Positions 12,011 to 25,800 of a DNA stretch of 64,000 nucleotides are shown one piece after another. A program made the position numbers and the translations under genes. The notes below the pieces were generated by a model. The model had not been told where the DNA came from and did not search any database. It was given only the letters and a program-made list of their open reading frames with translations. Location of the stretch: the NCBI GenBank assembly GCA_963995505.1, contig OZ023182.1, positions 1,503,001-1,567,000 on the forward strand. Reading direction: 5' to 3'. This DNA comes from Hypericum androsaemum. Taxonomy: Eukaryota > Streptophyta > Magnoliopsida > Malpighiales > Hypericaceae. Every line of letters starts with the position of its first letter. Position 1 is the first letter of the stretch.

Positions 12011-14637
12011 TATCGGGTTGCCTATAGTATGTACCTCAGTCTTACAACACGTACCGGGTTATGTAGCCGTAGCGGACAGAATTTCCGTCAAAAATCGTTG
12101 GAGACATTTTTTTGAACCTTAGGAACAAGTTCCGACCCATTTTTTTGAAGCGGGGATCAGAGGTTATTAAGACGGGGGATGTGGTTTTGGTAAATGAAAT
12201 ATTGGAGACATCAGACATCCTCCACGTATTAAATCGGAATGAGAACTAGTACTGTATCATGTATGCCTTATTCTCATACAAGTGAAGGGAGGAGTAAATA
12301 TGTCTCGTTTAAATAGTATTTTTTATAAAATGTTCCGGAATTTGTATATACGGTCAGAGACATTTTCTACATCTGAAGTACCCCTACGGCCCTACGTGTT
12401 ATTTTTTATAAATAAATTTTATTTCACCATAATGTAAATAACTATATAAGTACAGTCTTGTGTTTCCTCATATGAGTACAAGATACTTGTTAAAATCTTG
12501 TCCCAATAAAATTTAATGGGGAACTCATGACAAAAAAAAGTACCGGAACTTCGAAAGCACAATTTAACACCTTAATACAACCCCACCCATCATACTTAAC
12601 ATGATTCTAAGAGTAAAAGAACATATTAAATGCCAAAATCCGAACTGGTCCCCGACCAAATGAAACGGCCCTGCGTTCATATAGGAATTCTTTTCCCAAT
12701 TTTCAAGAGTTGGAATAGAATAATTTGGTTGAAACATAAATCGTTACTTACGTTATATTTGTCGTTGTACCATAGGGACTTTTGGGCTGACTTTAAAGCC
12801 TAGCTTGAGTGGTAAATAATGAGTATGAGAATTAGAATCGAAATTTAGAATCATGGTTTAAAACTCAAAAAGGTGTAAAAATTATACTTGGACCTTCTGC
12901 ATGTTGAAAGACCTTTGATTTTATCTTCGGAACATTGGTTTTTTAATTTGTCCGACATGGTCAGAATTAATTGGTTTAAGTCATTATTGTTATTTTTCTT
13001 TAAAACCATATTATACCATAAGGGTTGTCATATTATGTTATGTTAATTTAACTTTTGCTCTACTTTCAAACCTTTTCCTATTGAACTTTGAAAAGCGCCA
13101 CGTTGCAAATTAATGAAAGCATATATGCAGCTCACCGAGTATATAGTATATACTGCTGGCTAAATATCGCAAGGGTTTGTCCCCATCTCACTTGCCTGCA
13201 CCGACGTACAAAATTAGACGATAACTTTTTAATAATATTTTTTATTTATTTACAATGTTCAGATCTAAAATCATTTTAAATGAATTCAACTTTTTCATCG
13301 GTCCATCAATTCTCATTGGTGTGAACCAAAATACATTGGCTCCGGTGGTTACTAAAATCTCGAATTTCTTTTCCCATACGATTTTATGCTGTGTCTATGT
13401 GAAGACCAAGGAAACACCAAAAGGATCTATATTGAATAATTGGACGCGTATTTATGAAACCATAAAGCCAATCCAAAAGACTCAACATTTTTAAAAGGCC
13501 TAATGATCCAGCTCATCAGTTTTTAAAATTCAATATTTTTTATAAGTACTCTTTTTAAAATTCAATCATTAGAACGACCGGACAGAACTCGAAGTATAGA
13601 ACAATTCACCCTCTAATTTATTTTAAAAAAATTAGTAAAACTCTGCTTTAGTTCCTTGTGATTTGACTTATAAGCACAATAGTATCATGTTGTTTAAAAC
13701 TTTTCTGATTAACATAAGTTGACACCTCCCTATTTGAACAAATATTTTAGAAAAACATACTCCTAAGTATCATTAAATTAAATTGAAAAATCATAAAAAA
13801 TATGAAAAATAGTACGAGAGATGATTTTTTTCAGACAAAAAAGTTAAAATCAAATTTCCTTAATTATACCTAGGGACATTTTTGTCCTAATAAAATTACA
13901 AATACCGGAATGTGAACTAGAGATCACTCGATCAGATAATTATAAATCACGATATAGTATTATGTAAATCAATCAAACTCATGATACTTTATTGAACATT
14001 TAAATAAAAATAATGCAGCTCATTTGTCAGATTCCAATTCCTTTCAATCTCTTTTTCCTGAACGCCTAAAGAACCCAACAGAAACAATTATTCCTTTTAT
14101 TTATATTCTTAACTGTAATCATGCCCGTGATTGTTCTGATTCGACAACTTTTGTCCTTGCCGGCCCTAATTTAGGAATTGAATTTTTTTTATAAGTAAAT
14201 ATATTAAGCCAAATTTACACAAAAATCGTCCACCACCGGTACAAGTGAATCTAGGGAGCTTTTTTGAGGGGTAAGTGAATTAATGAATCTAGCATAAGCA
14301 AGCACGTTGAATCGGTGCATAATAGCACAGGTGTAATTATTTTACTGGAGAGACGAGATTGATATTTTGGTGCAATGTGAGGTTTTTGGTGAATAAAATA
14401 TTGTTTAGTTCTAATAGTTATACGTATATTTTATGCAGGAGAATTCTGCGTAATAATACAATTGGTGTAATTACTTTACTTAAAATAATACAAATGTTAC
14501 ATATAAAAAAAGCAGATTCGGTCACGAAAACTGGAATTATCAATTCTCTAAAAGGATACTCCATTAAGAAAGGAGTTCAATCTCTCGAAGAAGAAAGAGG
14601 AGCAATATCACTGATTATATTAATTGTTTACGTTACA

Positions 14638-14923
14638 ACATTTGTTAAATACGATATGTGTGCTAAAAGTTATCACCATCTGGATGGTGGCCTTCAGCAG
14701 CAAAGTCTGAATAATGTGAAAATAAAAAAGATGGCTCTTGTGCGTGATGACATATTTTAATATCGATGAATATGTAGTTAAAACATTAGTTAAATACGAT
14801 ATGTGTGCTAAAAGTTACCACCATCCTGGATGGTGGCCTTCAACAACAAGATCCGAATAATGTAAAAATGAAAAAGATGGCTCTTGTGCGTGATGACATA
14901 TTTTAATATCGATGAATATGTAG
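14638..14923. repeat. Tandem duplication, unit about 145 bp
   Basis: The segment starting ACATTTGTTAAATACG at 14638 recurs at 14783, and both copies end at the same ATCGATGAATATGTAG stretch (14778 and 14923). The copies differ by scattered substitutions and one inserted base, so the duplication is not very recent. Confidence 0.85.
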
Positions 14924-15337
14924 GGGCAATTTCAAAATTACAATATGCCCATACAAGGTGCAATGTGCACAAGTGGTACAATCACGTTAATCAACCAAAA
15001 TGTATAATATGTATTTAGAGGAACAATATGTATTTACTCTCTTGTAAAGTTTTGAGTTGTCAACATGAAGTTTTCCAAATTTACCTTTCAAAAATAATGA
15101 AGTTTTGAGTTGTCAAATGAGGAATTAACTGATTCTAGCTAGGGAAGAGAGAAGTGCTCGATAAATTCCGAGTTTCAGTTGGAAATGTATGTGAAATTGT
15201 AGTGGAGAAGTACACAGATTTGATTGGGAATGTCTCCATCCAGTTTGATGTAATATGGAGCACTGGTCTCTCTTTCTAGAACCCCCTTTGATGAATCCAC
15301 GAGAGCTGCTGCAAATGTCGTTGGGTGGGGGCTGTAA

Positions 15338-15433
15338 AAAAAACCCAGATTGAATTATCAACTCGGCAAATGGACTCATCATCCTAATTAATGGCTCTCC
15401 CCACTGGTTGGCCAATTTCAATCTGGGTTTTTT
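15338..15433. repeat. 17-bp perfect inverted repeat
   Basis: AAAAAACCCAGATTGAA at 15338-15354 is exactly complementary to 15417-15433, with a 62-bp spacer. It could be a small foldback or MITE remnant. There is no adjacent gene for it to terminate. Confidence 0.65.
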
Positions 15434-17335
15434 GAGTCTGTTTTTTGAGGCGTGTCAACTTGCATAATGTATACAGCTCCAAGTCATGATATTTGTTCAC
15501 ATTACAAGAGAGTATATATCATATACTATGTATTTAGTGGTACAATATGTATTGTACTGTATGTGCATATTATATCACTGTGTGCATATAATTATTATTG
15601 TATGTGCATATCTTATCATTGTACAACGCATGCGTACTATTATTACATAATTAAAAATATAATCAAATTAATGGTATTTTTGATAATAGAAAAATCTCAT
15701 AATTTTGGAGACATTTTCTTATTGTAAAAAGACACTCATTAATGAAAATAAAAAATCTTCTTGATATTAGAGAATTTCTTGCCATGTAGAAATATTAATG
15801 ACACGCATGTTCCCAAAATAATCTTTTATACCCTCGTGTGTGATCTCATTCGTCTGATTTAACACATGCGCGTCCCTTCCTCCATCAAAAAGCCCACAAT
15901 GCACTATAGATGGTACTGCCCATCTTATTAGTGGCACCACCCAATCTAATATCGGTTAAAGTGATACATTTAGACCAATAAGTACTAGATCAAGTTGTGA
16001 GTGACTATCGAGTTGAAATTCGTGAAAAACTCAACTCAAACTTATATTAGTTAGTATAATAATGGTATCAACAAAAAAATACATTTTGGCTGGGTCGTCT
16101 TTGGCCCGTTGTTTTTGTTTTCTTGCTAAATTGACATGGTTGTAATCTTATTCTAGAAATAATACACATCAATTTTCCCCCAAAAAATACAGTTTGGTAA
16201 TTTTGAATACAGTGAACTCATTGGTATTACACTTCATTCCAAATTTTTTGCTTTCAACGTGGTTGGGGATGCCAAGTTGAAGAATTATATCAGGCTGATA
16301 TTCACATACATTTATTATGCCGATTAATTCAGATTCGAGTTAAACAATTTTTTTTTAAATGATAAAATCTTCCGACAAGCCAAATTGAAGGGTTAAAAAA
16401 AAGTAATTGACCAAAGAATTAGTGACATTTATTATATTTTTACTCAACCGCACACAAGATGAGCTAATGCAGCTCATTACAGGTCCCACACCTGTGCAAG
16501 AAAACAGGCCAATATGGTGCTCATGAGCACTAGAGTTTCACATGTGGTCGCTCACGGGCACCAGGAAACCTGGACTAATGCCTGGGCCCATTCTTCGCCC
16601 ATGACCCAAAACCCTTCAATTCTTCCTCAGAATTGTACAATATCTTAGCTACAAAATTGTGCCGTTTTATTTGGGAAGATCGCCATCCAATAATTAACTT
16701 TTCTGGTAGGTCAATTGCAAAGGAAGTGGCACCCGATATTTGATTTGACATTGTAACGACTAATGTACAAAAGCAACAGTTGGACGATGGCTTTCCTTTA
16801 AATGATTGTGAAACATCTTAGGAAAGCTCCGTAAAAAAAATTTGGCAACAGTCGATGCCTAAATTATCAACAGGTTCTTCAAGGACGTTGAGCATTCGTC
16901 TGAGAGTTGCCCCACCGACTGCAATGCTTGGAGAAATTTTCTGTGATGAATCGCTCCCGAAAAGAAATTTATCTACGTGTACATACATCTATGTGTGTAG
17001 CAATACAACATATTTTTCCGAAGAAATGCTTTTGTTTTGAGGGAAAATTCCGAAGAATTGCTGATATCGCTATTCGTTTGATAGAGAGTTAATAGGCCGA
17101 GCCCACATTCGGATAGGGCCCAATATCAGTCCAAGGCACATGATCTGTTTCTTTCTTTGGGCAACTGACGTGCCCGCTCCTGCCAACCAGGAATGATGCG
17201 ATCGATGGTTCATAAATTAATAAATTATTATATTTACGGATAATGATTAATCAAGGAGTCAAGTTTTATTGTAATAAATACAACTCCTCTCCTAATATTA
17301 TTTTCATTCACAAAATTAATATTTAAAATATAGCT

Positions 17336-17344
17336 TAAAAAATA
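17336..17344. repeat. 9-bp target-site duplication, left copy (TAAAAAATA)
   Basis: TAAAAAATA directly precedes the left end of the MULE at 17345 and is repeated exactly at 18623-18631 after its right end. A 9-bp duplication is characteristic of Mutator-superfamily insertion. Confidence 0.85.
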
Positions 17345-18622
17345 GGGAAAAGTCCACTTTAGTACTCTGTGGTATACCCCAAAATCACTTTAGTACCCTG
17401 TGGTAAAAAATCGATCAATCGAGTCATACTTATTCTAATTTACATCAAAAAGGTCCACGGGCAGCTGCCCGGACCTGCCCGGACTTGCCCGAACTCTGTC
17501 CGTCCAACTAAGCAAGCCACGTCACCATTTTTTGATGACGTGGCCTCTCCCCTCTCTTCTTCTTTTTCTTCTTCTTCTTCCACATAGCAAAAACAAAGAC
17601 TGGACGCCCGGCACTCGAGACAAACACAAAATGGAGCTCAACGTCGTCGGTGCGGCAGGCTAGATGAGCTCGTCCGTTCGTGGAGCTCGTCCGGTATCGG
17701 GTGGCTTCATTCGTGGAGCTCAACGTCGTCGGTGCGGCAGGCTAGATGAGCTCGTCCGTTCATGGCTTCGTTCGTAGAGCTTGTCCGGTATCGGGTGGCT
17801 TCGTTCATGGAGCTTAACGTCGTCGTCCTTTCCTCCCTGGCAAAGTGGTATCTTCAGCCCGTTCGTGGAGCTTCTAGTCGGAGCAGACGACGTAATTTTT
17901 AGAGCAGCGATCGCACTTGAACTTCTTCTCGTTGTGCTTGTGGCAGAAGTGCTTCTTGATGCCGGTGAGGTCGCCGAGGGAGTGCGACGGGCAGTGGTTG
18001 ATGCACGTGGCCTTGGGACACACGTAGACCCGCCTTAGCGATTGTTGCTTGAGCTTCCAGGGGAGGTTGTGGCCCCGCCGGTGCAGCTGCAGGTTCTGGT
18101 CCCTCTCGAAGCCCTTGCTGCATATCTCGCACACGAACCATTTCGTCGCTATCAGCGTCTTCGGCGACAGGGCTATCACCTTCGCCTCTGAACGACGCCA
18201 CCCGATACCGGACGAGCTCATCTAGCCTGCCGCACCACCTTCTCTTTACTAATCGGTACTATAAAATTAACCCCATCGGAATGAAGGTCCCGGGAAGGCG
18301 GGTCAATTTGTTTGCGATCTGGAGGGAGCTGAGAAAGGAGGTTGGAAAGATTTTATGAGAAGAAGAAGAAGAAGAAGAAGAAAGGGGTAGAAGGAGAGAG
18401 AAAGAGAAGAGAGAGGGGAGAGGCCATGTCATCAAAAAATGGTGACATGGCTTGCTTAGTTGGACAGGCAGAGTTCGGGCAAGTCTGGGCAGGTCCGGGC
18501 AGCTGCCCATGGACCTTTTTGATGTAAATTAGAATAAGTATGACTCGATTGATCAGTTTTTTACCACAGAGTACTAAAGTGATTTTGGGATATACTACAA
18601 GGTACTAAAGTAGACTTTTTCC
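17345..18622. mobile_element. Pack-MULE with long terminal inverted repeats
   Basis: The 1,278-bp element is bounded by inverted repeats of about 240 bp (left about 17345-17583, right about 18360-18622) starting GGGAAAAGTCCACTTTAG and GGAAAAAGTCTACTTTAG. It has a perfect 9-bp target duplication, the mark of Mutator-like elements. There is no transposase, so it is non-autonomous. The interior holds a fragment of an IDD-type zinc-finger gene on the minus strand plus scrambled filler: a block containing GTGCGGCAGGCTAGATGAGC occurs twice directly near 17650-17750 and once inverted near 18210-18235. This matches the Pack-MULE structure. A sister element lies at 33248-34692. Confidence 0.88.
17874..18221 (-). 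pseudogene. Captured IDD (INDETERMINATE DOMAIN) zinc-finger fragment
   Basis: A 115-codon open frame encodes the start of the plant ID domain: [12 protein letters not shown], the first C2H2 finger ([19 protein letters not shown]), NLPWKLKQ, the second finger (YVCPKATC...HFCHKH) and the beginning of the third ([12 protein letters not shown]). It stops at CSD, where family members continue SDWKAH, so finger 3 is cut and finger 4 is missing. About seven residues are missing between NLPWKLKQ and VYVC compared with the family. The first about 11 codons come from the filler repeat rather than the IDD gene. Open but truncated, it lies between MULE termini; I infer a captured fragment, not a functional IDD gene. 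Confidence 0.85.
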
Positions 18623-18631
18623 TAAAAAATA

Positions 18632-19875
18632 TTGTTCTCTTGCCCATCGTACATATCTTTTCACTTTGAGCATTCGAGGGTAGCTTCCGAGAGGGCCTTG
18701 GTGTGGTTAGAATTTTTTTTGGTAAGTAAAATATTAAATTGTTCCAAAAGAGATCCCAAATGAGGTTACATCAATAGTACTAAAAATACTGAATCTAAGA
18801 TTCTAGATAACGTGAACTAATACGTAGAATATTGATTGACATTAGTACATAACAACATAAATAACACCAAAAGTGGTCAGAAAACTATCGCACTCATATA
18901 TCAGTTAGACTATCATTGTCCAATAATAAATTCGAAAATATCACACGGCTTTATAAGAGTTTTTTGTTTCTAATTTTAAGTTTTATTCATCGTACTGTAA
19001 TAGCAGCGAAGGCCTAACCAAAACCACACCACAATAAAATCCAGAATTTTATCAAGTGTTGACGTTGTTTCGTTATTGAATGCTTTTAATATTCATAGTT
19101 CCGATTGAAACTAGATTCAGAATTTATGATTATTAGATGATACACAATTGAAGATTATCAGGCTATTTGAATGTAGTTCTCTTAGTCGGTATTTTTAATT
19201 CATTTACAAAATTGGACGATTATAAATAGACAATTTGAAGTAATACAGAAGAAAGACAAGGAGAACCAACCATTTGTTTTAAAACGCGGTCCAATCGACC
19301 GGTTTGCGACCCAACACTGAGTAGGCTTAGTCATTTATATCAAAACTTGGATGATTGTTGGACCAATAGGTTAAGTCGATTGGATCAACTAATTCAGATA
19401 AAATTTACTAAATTTTATTTTTTGGAAAAAATATTTTTAGACTTTTTTAATTAAGTGATTAACTTAAAATTTTGATATAAATTTGTAATTGATCGAATTA
19501 AAGAATACTTAGAATTATTTGACAATTTGATTTCATTATAATTAACAATAAAATTATTTTAAAATATGTATAATTCAACCGACGGTCTAATTGACCAGAC
19601 CAAAAAATAAAGAGAAATTGAGTTCACATTTAGGTTTTTTTAAAAGCAAGGGAATCAATAACTACTTGTGGATCGATTCATTGAAGTGATCATTACAATG
19701 TCAGCCACATGAACAACACTACCAGGCCTCCAAGTTTGTCTCCCTATTTCCTAGTTATGAAATTACACTGCAAGATCCTTTCCAACAAAAAAGTTACACT
19801 ATAAAACAAGCTACCAAAGAACATAAACCCTATTCTGTCCCCAAATATAAAACAAGTTATCAAGAGTACAAGGTG
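18632..19875. other. Intergenic / downstream region of SULTR gene
   Basis: No gene is seen. The DNA is AT-rich. About 19270-19600 is bounded by loosely inverted GGTC-rich segments (GGTCCAATCGACCGG and GACGGTCTAATTGACC), which may be a decayed MITE. About 19620-19875 should hold the 3' untranslated region of the sulfate-transporter gene. Confidence 0.4.
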
Positions 19876-22800
19876 TCATACATTGGTCTCAGCAAATTCT
19901 TGGCCGTTGACTTCAACTTTTGTATTTTCCGTGGCGAGGGAATGCATGGATGCCCGAACTGCGTCGTCCATGGAGAGAAATATATGTTCCTTCCCTAGCT
20001 TGTCAACAAAATGTGACATTATCATCTTCTCCATCACCTCAATCCTCGGATTTACTATTGCCATCTGCATCCATCAAGAAATCATTTGTACGTGTCACAT
20101 AACGGCACCGTATCCGGGATTGATCGAAAATTTCTGAATCATTCTATCTTGTTTTTTGGATTAATCAAAATTTTCTACTTTATTCTATCTTATTTTATGC
20201 CCGTGAGTGACTTTATTAGTCTGATCTCACCTTATACCTTAAATTATTCAAGAAGGGTCAGGAGAAGCAATGTTTGTAATGTCTATTTGTAATAGGTAAT
20301 GTGATAAGTTAATAAGAAAGGTTTACTTATCAAAAAAATATAATGGTGGCGTAGCCACGAAAAAAAAAATGTTCATAAGTGAAAAAATATATTTTACGTA
20401 ATTAATCATAGAAAAATGCATGATATGATTCATATGAACGATAAATATATTGTAAATTACTAAAATATAATAGTTGGCAACCTTGATGCTTCTACCCTCC
20501 AATAGTCTTCGAACTTCACCCAAAGTCTCAAGGCCGGTCATGTCAATTGATGAGACTCCTGTGGTAATTGGAATTTAATAATCACCATTACTTTAGCCTT
20601 GGTAACTATTAGTTAATGGACTTGAAAGATTGAAAATTTTGAGATTAGTGAAATTAATCTTATGCTGCGTAAGCTTACCGCTCAAGTCCAACAAAACGTG
20701 CTCAACCACATTGCTTTTTGCATTTGACACTTCCTCCTCTTCTTGAATCCACCGCACAATCCTATATACATCAAGAATGGTAAGACATTAATAAACTGTC
20801 CGAATACTAATGTTTAATTTTAAAATTTCGGCCCATGTTTTTTTTTTTGCCATTGTGACGACTATAAATTACTCGAGATCGAGACCTGACTCAAGTGTCA
20901 TAGAATACGAAGAATTTATACCTCTCTCTGAGGTAATTGGCATTGGCGTAGTAAATAGGGGAACCAAGCTGAAGGGCGAGGATTCCGGGAAAAGTGGTGT
21001 ATCCAGGATATTGCTCAGTGTCGCGGTAGAGGAAGGAATCGGGCACTTTTCCAAGCCTACAAGTACTGGGCCTAGCCACGTACAATAGGGCTCTCAACAA
21101 AGCTAGCCCGACCTGTCGATCCAACATTAAATAGTTGGTCCAATAAATGTCCATATTTTTAAACAGGACATGGGTTGATAAATTAGGAGTTTTACCGAGA
21201 GCATGAGACCGTAGTCCATGGTCCAGAAGGCAACGCCGAAAAAAGCGGCCATACAAATGACGAAATCGAACTTGTCAACTTTGAACAAATGGATGGCCTC
21301 CTCGTACTTGATCAACCCGAACATAGCAGACATGATAATGGCGGACAGAGCCACCAACGGCGTGTAGCTAAACAAAGGGGCTAGCACGAGGAGCGTGAGC
21401 ATCATCCCGATTCCCATTATTATGTTAGCCATGGGCGTCTTCGCCCCCGCGTTGAAGTTCACCGCTGTTTTAGAGAATGGTCCTGTACAGTTCGATTTGA
21501 GTTTTTGGAAACGCGATTAGTACTTATAAATTATAAATACTAATTTATTAAGAATGAATCAGATTGAAACTGTAAAATTATTATTTGCAGGGATCGGCAT
21601 ATCTGCGAGATGCGAGAGATGAAAATCTCATTCACGATTCTGCAGAGTGATTATAAGGAAGATTTATCTGTCAATTTTTCCGCTATCCACCAAAAGAAAA
21701 CCAAACTCTGCCTTACGTTACTAATTTAATAGTTCAGTAAATTAACTCCTGCAAGCTCCACGATTAACTCAAGATGAGTTATTATGATTTTGAGCAAGTC
21801 GCTATGGTAAAATCCGTAGACACGCCGCTCTCAGGAAGAGTGCTAGAACATCTCGGTTTTATTCATGTAAAAAAAGAGGGTGCACTGCGAGTATGTATGT
21901 ACCAGTGGTGAGGTAACAGGAAGTGAAAGAGCCGACGATGTTCATCAAACCAAAGGCTAGCATCTCCTTGTTCCCATCGATCTGCTCGTTCTTCATTATG
22001 GCGAAACTCCTTCCGATCGCAATCCCTTCCTGAAACATTAGCTCCGGTCGGGTCAGCCGATGAAACAATGATCAGAAATGGAACTCCGATGGGCTTAATG
22101 GGAATTGGATATGTTACCGCCATGGCAATCATGCCCGTGATGAGCCCAGCTTTCAGAGTTGCGGACAAGTACTTGGACTCGAAGTTGAGATACTTGAGGG
22201 ACGTGGGGTTTAGTCCCCTGTGCAGGTGTCCAACCTGCGATTAAAAATGGAATGATGAGACGAGTATGTCGAATTTTATTTATAAGCGACTGTCTTGTTT
22301 GTTTATAAATTTTGAATCAAAAACTTCGTTAAAAAATGTAAGCCTTTATCACTTTTGCACACTTCCCTTTGGATCAATAAAATTTAGTAAAATTTAAGAG
22401 AGAAAATGAATCATGTTAGATATAAATATGAAAAAATTTATTTCATTGCTTTTTTATTTGATTTTTTTCCACGTACCAAGCACTTTGCAAGCCGGTGATA
22501 AATATTACCCTAGTTGACCACTCTAGTAAAATTTTTATTTTGAACAATTTTTATAACAAAAATAAAAAATGTTCCTTATATATTTAAACAAATACTTAAA
22601 AAAATCTAAAAATTCAATTTTTTTTTTCAAAAAAAACCTCTCTTCCCTATTCTTTTATAGTTGCTCAAGATTTCGAATGGCGAGGAATGGGAAATTGGAA
22701 TTGTAGTCTGAAACGGATAAAGAGCAGAGCTAGACACTTACTCTTGGGATTCCATGTTTGTCGGCGTGGGCCAAGTAAGTGAAGAGGCAACCAACCACCA

Positions 22801-25800
22801 CTACCAATATCGGAGCAATAGCCGACACCCAGAACAGCTTCGGCCTTTTGTCTTTCTGAAATTTTAATTAACAAATAAAAAAACGATATTGTTAACCATC
22901 TAGAATTAATTATATTATATAGTCACTGAAGAAAAAAAGGTCTTCCAATGGCGTGTAAAGAGGGATGAACTTTGACAAACAGTACACTGGAAATGGACCA
23001 CCATTTGTCGACGATGGTGGAAACTCAAAATCAACGACAAGGCTCGTTGTTTGTCTTATAGAGTCGGGTGATGTTGTTGACAAACAATTTTGGTAAGAAA
23101 AGCCCAAGGGTATCAGCTTAATCTTTTATTTTTGAATATGCGCTGAACAATTAAATTCGAGCCCGGAGAATATCTGAATCATAATAAAAAGTTAGTTATC
23201 GGACACCAGATTCTTTCTTTTTGGTTAGTAGTGTGTGGTATTCTCCATACATCTTTTGAGCCAACTAGTATAGATTTTAGTTAGGTAGGATTTTTGAAAT
23301 GTTGCAAAATTCTTCAAACAAATATTTAACACTATTATAAACTAATGAATTGAATTCAATATCTCTTAGTTAATTTAGAGTAACTATTTTATTGATTAAT
23401 TTAAGTGATTGATAGTAAGTACGAGATAATGAAGCATAATTATTGATAGATAAGAGCATCGGAAAGAGAGCTCACCACGAACCGAGTGAATTGTAAGAAA
23501 ACGAGAAAGATCACTCCCACGACGGCGCTTTCCCATCTCCACTGAAACCCAAAGAAGAATCAGGAAAAGTGTACAGACAAAATCAGCTCAAGGGAAGAGA
23601 GTTTGAGATCAATATTAATTGTTAAACAAGGGTTAATTACATGCTAAGACAGATGCTTAACAGCACTACATGGCTCAAAAATATATTCATTACCTACAAT
23701 TGATTTTTTTACAATAATAAATGTGGAAAAAAATTTCAACAAGATTTTAGCATAATCGCATTTATTAAATTCTATGATTGAAACATTTGGTTAAGTAGAA
23801 ACAAATTATGCGCATTGGACATTTAAACTAAGACAGTGGAGAGTGGGAAACATCTCAACTACTTTGTGATGGTCAGTCATTCTAGCCTTCGGCAATACTA
23901 AGAGTTTCTTAATTGTGGAAGTTCTAAATTTTGAAGTAAATAGATATATTTACCAAAAAAATCACAAGGGTTTATAAACCACAGATAGGGTGGTTATGAA
24001 AAATAAGGAGTAAAGTAAGAAACTTTGACAAAGTATCCACAAAAAGGGAAAAAAAGAACTAGAAGACAATCAATTAAATCAAAATAAGTATCTTCCTGAT
24101 AAAAAAGCATACGCTCTTTCTTATCAAGTGGGAATCGTTGATTATAGGCCTAAATATTCAAAAAGTTACCAAAAGCAGAAAGAAAGAAAGTTCGCGTTCA
24201 ACAATTCAACAAAGGAAAGTTGACGGCGCCTAACCTGATGTCTTTGCTCGAAGACGGAACTCAAAACGGAGACGACGTCCGTTTTGGAAGTGAAATGCGT
24301 CAATCCAAGCATGCCCTTCAACTGCTGCAAGCATATGATCACCGCCGTCCCTCCCATAAAACCGGTGATTGTTGAATGCGACAGGAAATCCACCAATATT
24401 CCCAGTCTGCATCCACACAACACACACATTTAACTACACCGACTTCTTCCTTACTTTTCGTTCGGATCGTAACTTTAGTCGTATTTCTCATCATGTACTA
24501 ATTAGTCCTGCCTCGAAAAAATTGAACGGTTTAGTCCCTACAATGAGTTAATTGGTATGTGGATTTTTTACTATACTTGGACGAAGATACCAACTTGCAA
24601 GAGGGAAAATTTTAATCTATATCAATAACATTCAAAGGTCTCTCTATTATTCTCCAACTTTTCCCTACCTTTTGTGACATGGATTACCAAATTTATTTTA
24701 TTACATTGTAATTTTGACTATTTTGGTGGCGGGGTCTGTGAATAAAGTTGTTTATACCAAGTTTTAATTTTTTAATTAGCACTTTAAGAACAACATCTTG
24801 TGTCTCTTGAGTGCTATCAAAAAAAAATCAGGCACGCGATCGAAAAGTTGAAAACTACAAGATACTAAATTGATAATTTTCCATAGAGCATGTTTACCTA
24901 AACAAGCCCAAAAGAGTCTCGAAAATGCCGGTGAAGAAGGCGGCCGTGAAGACCAAGTGGAGGTACAATTCCGGCTGGTCTTTGGCGGACGCTACCTCAC
25001 CAATGGTTTCCGCTATAATCAACGAGGCAGCGGCCACTGTCCCAACAGCTAAATGTTTCGAACTCCCAAACACCGCGTAAACAAAAGGAGGCACAAAACT
25101 GGAATCTGTCACATAATTTAGTTTCCATTAATGAACAGCGTAGAATATTAAGGTATTAGGTTAACTACATATATTCGAAGATTCTCTTTATAAGACCATA
25201 ATGGTTTTTTTTTATACATTCGAACCAATTAATCAAAGTTCGAATAAGATATGACATTTGACAAATTCTCACAACAAATATTTAAAAGTGTAAAATTTGA
25301 AATATTTTGATTAGACCCATAATATGTTCTAATTGTTAAAAGGGAAATAAATAGATTGTGGTCGAGGGCCTAGTCAGATTTGGTAGTTTAACACCCCATC
25401 AAAGGAACGGGGATGATTTTGATTACGAAATTGACTTACGTTACAAGAATAAATTTTGGAATGAATCCCAACTTAATTGGTTACAAACTACTTACGAACC
25501 GATATTTAGATCAACTAGGGATATAATTGTCTTAACATAATCAGGAATTGAGTTTGAATTCTTGAAAACGCAATAGTATTAAATATTTGTTGTGAGAGTT
25601 TTGTCACCTTTCAAAAGTTCACCCGACTCAAACTTGCATAGCGAGTAGATTTGATTTCTGGATACTAGGTAGTAAAAAAAACTAACTGCCAAGGCATATA
25701 GGCAGATGCTTGAGGACTTACAGAGGCCATTAATGGGCGGGATATTGGCAAGCTTAGCGTAACTGATTCCCTGAGGAATGGCGAGGCTGGTGATGGTGAT

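Larger units (their letters stand above)
12011..17335. other. Gene-poor intergenic region
   Basis: No gene is recognised. The longest open frames (14359-14760, 13255-13494, 15452-15727) have no family motif and AT-rich composition, and I treat them as chance. The region holds a 145-bp-spaced tandem duplication and a 17-bp perfect inverted repeat, both listed separately. About 16440-16620 is somewhat GC-richer without coding signal. Confidence 0.5.

Noticed and set aside
14359..14760. 133-codon open frame
   Set aside because: No domain; its 3' part is one unit of a tandem duplication whose second copy carries a frame-changing insertion, so it is not conserved as coding.
15452..15727. 91-codon open frame rich in Cys, Tyr and Ile
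   Set aside because: The pattern comes from repeated TGTGCATAT-type low-complexity sequence, not from a protein family.
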